Below, in pieces: positions 57,701 to 64,000 of a DNA stretch of 64,000 bases. The notes beneath the pieces are model-generated. The model made no database searches and had not been told where the DNA came from. It saw only the letters and a program-made list of their open reading frames with translations. Origin of the DNA: Pseudoalteromonas ruthenica (GTDB lineage Bacteria; Pseudomonadota; Gammaproteobacteria; Enterobacterales; Alteromonadaceae); contig NZ_CP023396.1 of assembly GCF_008808095.1 (NCBI RefSeq), forward strand, positions 558,001 to 622,000, in the 5' to 3' direction. Position 1 is the stretch's first letter. Every line of letters starts with the position of its first letter. Made by a program: the position numbers and the translations under genes.

Positions 57701-59623
57701 TTACTGCGATTTGCGAACGCGCAAATACCACTCAGACAGTAAGCGCACTTGTTTCTGGGTGTAGCCTTTTTCAACCATTCGGTTAACGAAGTCTTCGTGT
57801 TTTTTCTGATCCTCTGCTGATGTCTTGGTATTAAATGAGATAACCGGCAGTAAGTCCTCGGTGTTGGAGAACATTTTTTTCTCAATCACTGTGCGCAGTT
57901 TCTCGTAGCTAGTCCAAAGCGGATTCTTACCGTTGTTGTGAGCGCGCGCTCGTAAAACAAAATTAACGATCTCATTGCGGAAGTCTTTGGGGTTAGAAAT
58001 ACCCGCAGGTTTTTCGATCTTCTCCAGCTCAGCATTGAGTGCGGCGCGGTCGAATAGCTGTCCGGTGTCAGGGTCGCGGTATTCTTGATCTTGGATCCAA
58101 AAGTCGGCATAGGTGACGTAGCGATCGAAGATATTTTGCCCGTACTCGGAGTACGACTCTAAATAAGCTGTTTGTAGCTCTTTACCGATAAATTCGACAT
58201 ATTGAGGGATCAGGTAGCCTTTTAAGTGCGACAAGTAACGTTCTTGCACTTCGGCGCTGTATTGCTCCCGCTCTATCTGCTGTTCCAATACATAGAAAAG
58301 GTGGACCGGGTTGGCAGCCACTTCACTGTGATCAAAGTTAAACACGCGCGACAAGATTTTAAATGCAAAGCGGGTTGATAACCCAGTCATGCCCTCATCG
58401 ACGCCGGCATAGTCGCGGTACTCTTGGTAGGATTTGGCTTTAGGGTCGGTATCTTTCAGGCTTTCACCATCGTAGACCCGCATTTTTGAGTAAATGCTGG
58501 AGTTTTCAGGCTCTTTTAGCCGCGATAACACCGAGAACTTGGCTAAGGTTTCTAAGGTGCCTGGAGCACACGGAGCGTCGCTTAGCTCGCTGTTGTGTAG
58601 TAACTTATCGTAGATTTTTACCTCTTCAGTGACGCGTAAGCAATACGGCACTTTCACAATGTAAACCCTGTCTAAAAAGGCTTCATTATTCTTATTATTC
58701 TTAAACGTTTGCCACTCTGATTCATTTGAGTGAGCCAAAATAATGCCATTAAAGGGCAGGGCGGAAATCCCCTCAGTACCGTTGTAGTTGCCTTCTTGGG
58801 TGGCAGTTAGCAGCGGATGCAGTACTTTAATGGGCGCTTTGAACATTTCGACGAATTCCATCAAGCCTTGGTTGGCAAGACATAAAGCGCCTGAGTACGC
58901 GTACGCATCTGGATCGTTTTGCGCGTAATGTTCAAGTTTACGAATATCAACTTTACCCACTAGGGCGGAGATATCTTGGTTGTTTTCATCACCAGGCTCA
59001 GTTTTGGCAATGGCCACTTGATTTAAAATAGAGGGGTAGCGCTTTACCACCTTAAATTGACTGATGTCACCATTGTATTCTTTTAATCTTTTCGCTGCCC
59101 AAGGCGACATGATGGTACGCAAATAACGCTTTTTAATGCCGTATTCTTTTTCTAGCAGTTCGCCGTCTTCAATGGCATTAAAAAGGCTCAGGGGGTGATC
59201 ATTCACCGGTGAGCCTTTAAGACAGTAAATAGGCACTTGTTGCATCAAGTACTTAAGCTTTTCAGCAATCGATGATTTACCACCGCCCACAGGACCAAGC
59301 AAGTATAATACTTGTTTACACTCCTCTAGGCCTTGTGCGGCGTGTTTTAGGTAGGAAACAATCTGCTCAATGGCATCTTCCATTCCATAAAACTCATTGA
59401 ATGCGGGGTATCTTGGTACAACTCGGTTAGAGAAAAGCCGACTTAACACCGCATCTTGCGATGTATCGACCATTTCTGGCTCGCCTATGGCTGTTAGCAG
59501 GCGCTCTGGTGCCGTGACATAGGCTGTCTTGTCTTTTTTGCACAGCTCTAGAAACTCGCTAATGCTGTACTCTTCTTCCTGGGATGCTTCAAATCGTGAT
59601 TGATAATGCTCGAAAATTGTCAT
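57701..59623 (-). CDS. prkA: PrkA/YeaG serine protein kinase
   Basis: PrkA is a Ser/Thr protein kinase with an AAA+-like ATP-binding region. The 640-residue protein (E. coli YeaG 644) has Walker A LLGPVGGGKSSIAEKL near 105-120 and the conserved PKA-like C-terminal region. GGAGG sits 5 nt before the ATG at 59623; an in-frame TTG at 59635 was rejected as start. It leads the prkA-yeaH-spoVR operon. Confidence 0.95.
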   Translation of the reverse strand: MTIFEHYQSRFEASQEEEYSISEFLELCKKDKTAYVTAPERLLTAIGEPEMVDTSQDAVLSRLFSNRVVPRYPAFNEFYGMEDAIEQIVSYLKHAAQGLEECKQVLYLLGPVGGGKSSIAEKLKYLMQQVPIYCLKGSPVNDHPLSLFNAIEDGELLEKEYGIKKRYLRTIMSPWAAKRLKEYNGDISQFKVVKRYPSILNQVAIAKTEPGDENNQDISALVGKVDIRKLEHYAQNDPDAYAYSGALCLANQGLMEFVEMFKAPIKVLHPLLTATQEGNYNGTEGISALPFNGIILAHSNESEWQTFKNNKNNEAFLDRVYIVKVPYCLRVTEEVKIYDKLLHNSELSDAPCAPGTLETLAKFSVLSRLKEPENSSIYSKMRVYDGESLKDTDPKAKSYQEYRDYAGVDEGMTGLSTRFAFKILSRVFNFDHSEVAANPVHLFYVLEQQIEREQYSAEVQERYLSHLKGYLIPQYVEFIGKELQTAYLESYSEYGQNIFDRYVTYADFWIQDQEYRDPDTGQLFDRAALNAELEKIEKPAGISNPKDFRNEIVNFVLRARAHNNGKNPLWTSYEKLRTVIEKKMFSNTEDLLPVISFNTKTSAEDQKKHEDFVNRMVEKGYTQKQVRLLSEWYLRVRKSQ

Positions 59624-59762
59624 ACCGACCTCCAAGTTACCCGAAGCTGAGATGAAAGGGTGGAAAGATGCGACTCGGTACTTAAAGCGTAGACAGTAAA
59701 GTGAAATTTTGCGAAATATATTAGGAATTTAGTTATTCATATTTAGCGCTATGAACAGCCAC

Positions 59763-59800
59763 AAAAAAGCCGCATGAGCATGGTGCGCACACGGCTTTTA
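59763..59800 (-). terminator. Terminator of sodB
   Basis: On the minus strand AAAGCCG pairs with CGGCTTT around a 24-nt loop that can pair partly, then TTTTTT. It lies about 55 nt after the sodB stop. Confidence 0.75.
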
Positions 59801-59854
59801 TCAACTTAGAACAAGCAGGTGAAAAAATTTCACCTATTTATATCAGCGGTTAAA

Positions 59855-60439
59855 TTAAGCGCTGAAGTTCTGGTTTGCGAAGTCCCAGTTTACTAGCGAC
59901 CAGAAGCCTTTAAGGTAATCTGGACGTACATTGCGGTAGTCAATGTAGTAAGCATGTTCCCAAAGATCAACGGTCAGAATTGGAGTTACGCCTTGCTCAG
60001 TTAGAGGCGTAGCTGCATTTGAGGTGTTAACGATATCCAATGAACCGTCTGCAGTTTTAACTAGCCAAGTCCAGCTCGAACCGAAGTTGTTTACTGCTTT
60101 GTCATTGAATGCTTCTTGGAACGCTTCAAAAGAGCCCCATTTAGCGTTAATCGCATCGGCTACAGCGCCGGTTGGTGCACCACCACCGTTTGGAGAAAGG
60201 CTGTGCCAGTAGAACGTGTGGTTCCAGATCTGAGCAGCATTATTGAAAACACCGCCTTCAGATGAGCATACGATTTCTTCGAGAGATTTACCTTCGAAAT
60301 CAGTACCAGCAATAAGGCCATTTAGCTTTTGCACGTAGGTGTTGTGGTGTTTACCGTGGTGATACTCAAGCGTCTCTTGAGAGATATGTGGCTCTAATGC
60401 ATTGATTTCGTATGGTAGTGACGGTAGTTCAAATGCCAT
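59855..60439 (-). CDS. sodB: Iron superoxide dismutase
   Basis: SodB removes superoxide in the cytoplasm. The 194-residue protein (E. coli 193) has metal ligands His27, His in [10 protein letters not shown] near 74, and Asp and His in [11 protein letters not shown] near 157-161. The Fe-type signature [11 protein letters not shown] is present. The ATG at 60439 follows GGAG (minus strand) and gives the standard [10 protein letters not shown] start; an in-frame ATG at 60451 is upstream of that ribosome site. Confidence 0.96.
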   Translation of the reverse strand: MAFELPSLPYEINALEPHISQETLEYHHGKHHNTYVQKLNGLIAGTDFEGKSLEEIVCSSEGGVFNNAAQIWNHTFYWHSLSPNGGGAPTGAVADAINAKWGSFEAFQEAFNDKAVNNFGSSWTWLVKTADGSLDIVNTSNAATPLTEQGVTPILTVDLWEHAYYIDYRNVRPDYLKGFWSLVNWDFANQNFSA

Positions 60440-60514
60440 GTTTTTCTCCATCTATCATTATTTGAAAAAAGGGCAAGCAGCTGCGCGCGGACTGCGCAAA
60501 GTGTACTGAATGCC

Positions 60515-60533
60515 ATTATAGTGGTACTATAAT
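60515..60533 (-). promoter_or_regulatory. Inverted repeat ATTATAGT-N3-ACTATAAT upstream of sodB
   Basis: A perfect 8-bp inverted repeat about 76-95 bp before the sodB start. It contains a TATAAT on the minus strand, so it probably overlaps the promoter; the binding protein is not recognisable. Confidence 0.5.
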
Positions 60534-60793
60534 TCCTGAGTATTTTACTCAAGTTTTAGCAAACAGCAACGCCAAAACGGCGACAAGTGCCTGATCCTGC
60601 GTTTACAGTAAACGTCTTATACGACGATTTTGCTACATCAGAGCAAAAAATATCGTGGTTGCCTTCATCACCGTCATGCTACGGTATCAACAGCGCGCTG
60701 TTTGCTTTAAAATTACTGCTAACGATAGACATTGTGGTCAAAGTGATGGATTTCAACACTTACCGTCACATTTAACAGAAATTGAGGTTGTAC

Positions 60794-61132
60794 ATGGAAA
60801 CCGTTGAAAAGATTAAACAGCAAATTGCTGAAAATCCCATTCTGCTTTATATGAAAGGCTCTCCAAAACTACCAAGCTGTGGCTTTTCTTCTCAAGCAGC
60901 GCAAGCGATGATTTCTTGCGGCGAGCAGTTTGCTTACGTTGATATCCTACAAAACCCGGATATTCGTGCTGAGTTACCAAAATATGCGAACTGGCCAACT
61001 TTTCCGCAGTTATGGGTGGAAGGTGAGTTAGTCGGTGGTTGCGACATTATTATTGAGATGTTCCAACGCGGCGAGTTGCAGCCTCTTATTGAGCAAACAG
61101 CAGCAAAGTACAAAGACGCTGATAGCGAATAA
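60794..61132 (+). CDS. grxD: Monothiol glutaredoxin, Grx4 type
   Basis: GrxD carries Fe-S clusters with glutathione and transfers them to target proteins. The 112-residue protein has the CGFS active site at 29-32 (SPKLPSCGFSSQAAQA) and the glutathione-binding TFPQLWVEGELVGGCDII near 73-90. GAGG at 60784-60787 precedes the ATG at 60794; an upstream in-frame TTG is not used. A terminator follows. Confidence 0.95.
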   Translation: METVEKIKQQIAENPILLYMKGSPKLPSCGFSSQAAQAMISCGEQFAYVDILQNPDIRAELPKYANWPTFPQLWVEGELVGGCDIIIEMFQRGELQPLIEQTAAKYKDADSE

Positions 61133-61136
61133 GAGT

Positions 61137-61164
61137 AAAAAAGCCAGGTTCTCCTGGCTTTTTT
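61137..61164 (+). terminator. Terminator after grxD
   Basis: Stem AAAAAGCCAGG/CCTGGCTTTTTT with a TTCT loop; ends with T residues. Confidence 0.92.
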
Positions 61165-61321
61165 ATTAAGAGCCCTGTTCAGAGGCTTTGACTGATACCA
61201 TCGATCAGCAACGCATTTCTCACTAAAAAAGCAATTTTTCGAATCCCTCGGTAAAAACTTTCTATCTGCACATCTTCGGTTAAACTTTGTTATTAATAGC
61301 AGTTTATTGGGCGTGCCTTGT

Positions 61322-62236
61322 ATGTTCATGCTTTATATTCGTATGACCGTTTTAATTTTGGCAGTGGCCTTACTCCCCGCTAGCTACTCCTACGCGCAGC
61401 GTCAATCTATTACGATTGACTATCAAGTAAATGATGCAACCATGAGTTACACAGGCTTTTGGCGCGGCAGTACCTTTATTGTCGATGCAGGGTTCGAGCG
61501 TAATGTGATTGTCGCGACGCTTGATTGGCCTCCTTACTTGGGGCGTAATCAATGTCAGGGTGGCTGGCTATTGCATTATATGGCGGCGTTGCTATTGCAG
61601 GCTGGGTATAATCCTGAGTTCAGGTTTTTGCCTTGGGCTCGAGCGGTGCGCATGACTGAATTGGGTCATGCGGACATTTTAGCTCCTGAGTATGAAATAG
61701 AATCATCCGCGCCCTCAGACGTCATCCCTGGCAGCACGCGGCTTAATCACCTCGCATTGTCCTTAGCATTAGCGCATGCACCGGTGCATTATGTGGCTGC
61801 AGCAGACAGTGCTATCACCCAGGCCCCGCAAATATCGGAATTGCCCAATTACTCTCTTGGTATCGTTCGTGGCTATCAAAATGCCCCCCAGGTAGATCAA
61901 GTGATCGACAGTGGCCAAGTCATTGTTCAACAAGCTATAGATGATGCGCAAAACCTTAACTTAGTGGTTAACGGGCGCGTTAACCTCATTATTGGCGATC
62001 CCTTAGTATTACATACCGTTGCCAGTGCAAACGGTATTGACCGCGCTGCCTATCGAGTATTGCAACCAAGCATAACCAATCAGCCATTGTATTTTGCGCT
62101 ATCGAAAACGCGGCCACAGTGGCAAGTGTTGATGCAAGATATCAATCAAACCATTCCTGTTGCCAATGCTCAGCAATTGCGCCAACAGCTTACTGAGCGT
62201 ATTGACGAGCACTGTGCAGCTCAGGGCACATATTAA
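61322..62236 (+). CDS. Periplasmic substrate-binding protein, family 3 type (orphan)
   Basis: This 304-residue protein has a signal peptide (about residues 1-27, ending near SYSYA) and a solute-binding family 3-like body: TLDWPPYLGRNQCQGGWLLHYMAALLLQAGYNPEF near 60, WARAVRMTELGHADILAPEYE near 103, and a second lobe with LGIVRGYQNAPQVDQV near 180. No permease genes adjoin it. The ATG at 61322 was chosen because it gives a complete signal peptide; ATG 61328 or 61343 are possible, and no clear ribosome site decides. Ligand and role are unknown. Confidence 0.68.
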   Translation: MFMLYIRMTVLILAVALLPASYSYAQRQSITIDYQVNDATMSYTGFWRGSTFIVDAGFERNVIVATLDWPPYLGRNQCQGGWLLHYMAALLLQAGYNPEFRFLPWARAVRMTELGHADILAPEYEIESSAPSDVIPGSTRLNHLALSLALAHAPVHYVAAADSAITQAPQISELPNYSLGIVRGYQNAPQVDQVIDSGQVIVQQAIDDAQNLNLVVNGRVNLIIGDPLVLHTVASANGIDRAAYRVLQPSITNQPLYFALSKTRPQWQVLMQDINQTIPVANAQQLRQQLTERIDEHCAAQGTY

Positions 62237-62238
62237 GG

Positions 62239-62252
62239 TGAATTTTTATTCG
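62239..62252. promoter_or_regulatory. ARG-box-like site (TGAATTTTTATTCG)
   Basis: One base from the symmetric TGAATNNNNATTCA core of the ArgR box; its centre is 19 bp from the next site. Confidence 0.45.
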
Positions 62253-62256
62253 CAAC

Positions 62257-62272
62257 ATGAATAATTATTCAT
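62257..62272. promoter_or_regulatory. Perfect ARG-box-like palindrome (ATGAATAATTATTCAT)
   Basis: A perfect 16-bp palindrome matching the ArgR consensus, ~300 bp before gltB. Paired boxes are typical of ArgR targets. Confidence 0.6.
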
Positions 62273-62444
62273 GCTTGTCCCATCTTTACGTTAACGTAAA
62301 CGTCCGTTTTTAGGGTCGCTATTTACACGATTTGTAAATATGACACTGGTGTCATATAAAAAATAACGAGTATAAATAGTAAAAATACCTCTATACCCCC
62401 TTGCTTCGCATATGTTTACAAAGCGTGAAAAATATTCAAGAATG

Positions 62445-62458
62445 TGAATATGTATTCA
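62445..62458. promoter_or_regulatory. ARG-box-like site (TGAATATGTATTCA)
   Basis: Matches the TGAATNNNNATTCA core exactly; about 116 bp before the gltB start. Confidence 0.5.
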
Positions 62459-62573
62459 TAATTTCATTGACACTCTGTTTGCAAAGCGTTAGCGTTGACG
62501 GTCTGCTAGGCCGCCTGTGAGGGTTGCTTGCAACGCGGTTAGCACGCAGTAGCAAGGGGAGAGGAGTCCGCAA

Positions 62574-64000
62574 ATGTTATATGACTCAGCATTAGAAAAA
62601 GATAATTGTGGCTTTGGCTTGATAGCCCAAGTCAATGGGCAAGCCAGCCATAAGTTGATTCGCACCGCGATCACGGGTCTTGCCCGTATGGAACACCGGG
62701 GTGGTATTTCTGCAGACGGTAAAACCGGTGATGGTTGTGGCTTGCTGATGCAAAAGCCAGACAGCTTTTTTCGAGCTGTAGCCAAAGAAAACAACTGGTT
62801 ACTGGGCAAGAACTATGCTGTGGGAATGGTTTTTCTAAGCCAAGATCCGGTTCAAGCCGAAGCGGCAAAACGCGTTATCACCAAAGAATTAGAACAAGAA
62901 ACACTGACCCTACAAGGGTGGCGTGAAGTGCCGACCGATACCAGTTACTTAGGCGATATTGCCTTGAAGCAATTGCCACAGTTTATGCAGGTTTTTGTCA
63001 GCGCCCCGGAAGGATGGCGACCAAAAGATTTGGAACGTCGGCTGTACATTGCCCGCCGACGTATCGAAAAACAGTTAGAACAGGATAAGGATTTTTACAT
63101 TGCTAGCCTGTCTGGGTTAGTCACTGTATACAAAGGCTTGATGATGCCAGAGGACTTGCCAAATTTTTATCTCGATTTAGCAGATATCCGCATGACCTCG
63201 GCAATTTGTGTTTTTCACCAACGTTTTTCCACCAATACCCAGCCGCGATGGCCTCTAGCACAGCCGTTCCGCTATTTGGCTCATAACGGTGAAATCAACA
63301 CCATAACGGGCAATCGACAATGGGCTCGGGCTCGTGCTTATAAGTTTTCCTCACCACTGCTGCCTGATTTGCAAAGTGCCGCCCCTTTTGTCAACGAGAG
63401 TGGCTCAGACTCCTCAAGCTTGGACAACATGTTGGAGTTGTTTTTAGCCGGGGGGATGGACCTGTTCCGCGCGATGCGTATGTTAGTGCCACCGGCATGG
63501 CAAAAGAACCGAGCGATGGATGATGATCTGCGCGCATTTTATGATTTCAACTCTATGCATATGGAGCCTTGGGATGGACCTGCAGGCATTGTGATGTCCG
63601 ATGGTCGCTTTGCGGCATGTAACCTCGACCGTAACGGCTTGCGACCTGCTCGCTATGTGGTGACCCAAGACGGGTTTATCACCTTGGCCTCAGAGGTCGG
63701 GATTTGGGATTATGCCGCCGATGAGGTGGTGGAGAAGGGCCGTGTTGGTCCCGGTGAACTGATGGTGGTTGATACCTTGCATGGCAAGGTATGGCACTCA
63801 GGAGAAATCGATCAAGACCTCAAAGCAAGGCACCCTTACAAACAATGGCTGGAGCAAAACGTTAAGCGCCTCACGCCTTTTGAGAAGCTGACCGACAAAG
63901 AAGCCGGTAACCGTTCGTTTGACGCTGATACGCTACTGATTTACCAGAAAATGTTTGCGTACACCAATGAGGAGTTGGACCAGGTCATTCGGGTGATGGG
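62574..64000 (+). CDS. gltB: Glutamate synthase (NADPH) large subunit, N-terminal part
   Basis: GltB makes glutamate from glutamine and 2-oxoglutarate. The gene runs off the right edge, so about 475 residues are seen. The N-terminal glutamine amidotransferase domain starts with MLYDSALEKDN before CGFGLIA, where Cys12 would become the N-terminal nucleophile after removal of an 11-residue propeptide. Further landmarks: GLARMEHRGGISADGKTGDGCG near 36, HQRFSTNTQPRWPLAQPFRYLAHNGEINTI near 218, and SDGRFAACNLDRNGLRPARY near 342. ARG-box-like sites upstream suggest ArgR control, known for E. coli gltBD. Confidence 0.96.
   Translation, partial: MLYDSALEKDNCGFGLIAQVNGQASHKLIRTAITGLARMEHRGGISADGKTGDGCGLLMQKPDSFFRAVAKENNWLLGKNYAVGMVFLSQDPVQAEAAKRVITKELEQETLTLQGWREVPTDTSYLGDIALKQLPQFMQVFVSAPEGWRPKDLERRLYIARRRIEKQLEQDKDFYIASLSGLVTVYKGLMMPEDLPNFYLDLADIRMTSAICVFHQRFSTNTQPRWPLAQPFRYLAHNGEINTITGNRQWARARAYKFSSPLLPDLQSAAPFVNESGSDSSSLDNMLELFLAGGMDLFRAMRMLVPPAWQKNRAMDDDLRAFYDFNSMHMEPWDGPAGIVMSDGRFAACNLDRNGLRPARYVVTQDGFITLASEVGIWDYAADEVVEKGRVGPGELMVVDTLHGKVWHSGEIDQDLKARHPYKQWLEQNVKRLTPFEKLTDKEAGNRSFDADTLLIYQKMFAYTNEELDQVIRVM

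Larger units (their letters stand above)
62237..62573. other. Leader region of gltB
   Basis: These 337 bases are A+T rich with no gene seen. They hold three ARG-box-like sites (62239-62252, 62257-62272, 62445-62458), a near-palindrome TGACACTGGTGTCA (62341-62354) and a GC-richer stretch just before gltB. A candidate -35 TTGACA at 62467 has no clear -10 box. The ribosome site GGGGAGAGGAG at 62556-62566 precedes the start. Confidence 0.6.

Noticed and set aside
60587-60775. 62-codon plus-strand frame upstream of grxD
   Set aside because: Lies in the sodB/grxD promoter region, no ribosome site or recognisable family.

Overview
The window looks like a chromosomal segment of a marine gammaproteobacterium of the Alteromonadales, most likely Pseudoalteromonas or a close relative. 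The reasons are the order rnfABCDGE-nth, smc-zipA-ligA, gcvA-(hydrolase)-ygdD-rlmM and prkA-yeaH-spoVR; a TonB-dependent receptor beside tryptophan-halogenase-like genes, DUF6445 and SapC; and dense tRNA-Val and tRNA-Glu arrays. No search could be run, so the genus is an inference. No phage, integrase, transposase, rRNA or CRISPR array was seen. Most of the window is core genome.

Layout. 1-2.6 kb: end of a sirB1-like gene, a DUF819 membrane protein and kdsA. 2.6-6.6 kb: an orphan periplasmic binding protein (minus), then gcvA-like regulator, alpha/beta hydrolase, ygdD and rlmM as an overlapping plus-strand operon. 6.7-12 kb (minus): VanZ-like protein, cysZ, then a large membrane protein, an M48 peptidase and a DUF898 protein. 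12.1-21 kb (plus): TrmH-type methyltransferase, smc, zipA, ligA, three small membrane proteins and msrB. 21-24.6 kb (minus): DUF885 lipoprotein and a receiver-TPR protein that lacks the phospho-acceptor Asp.

24.8-28.9 kb is the RNA-rich part. Six identical tRNA-Val(UAC) genes (minus) run into seven ~100-bp units, each carrying the 3' part of that tRNA. After a DODA-type dioxygenase gene come tRNA-Ala(GGC) and five identical tRNA-Glu(UUC) genes (plus), separated by two alternating structured spacer types.

29-36.1 kb (minus): rnfABCDGE-nth-gloA, with an apparent 1-nt frameshift in gloA. 36.2-50 kb: a LacI-family regulator, pgi, zwf-pgl, a TonB-dependent receptor, two halogenase-like genes, DUF6445 and sapC. 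A recurring palindrome TGACAGCGYTGTCA upstream of pgi, after pgl and before the receptor suggests one sugar-responsive LacI-type regulon linking outer-membrane uptake to glucose-6-phosphate metabolism. 50.2-54.9 kb: adk, hemH, tpx, then a receiver-CheC protein interrupted by an in-frame TAA and a diguanylate cyclase. 54.9-60.5 kb (minus): spoVR, yeaH, prkA and sodB. 60.8-64 kb (plus): grxD, an orphan binding protein, and the 5' part of gltB behind sites resembling ARG boxes.

The points most worth checking are the tRNA-Val tail repeat array, the alternating tRNA-Glu spacer modules, the paired hairpins between pgi and zwf, the LacI-type operator set, and the two apparently broken genes.
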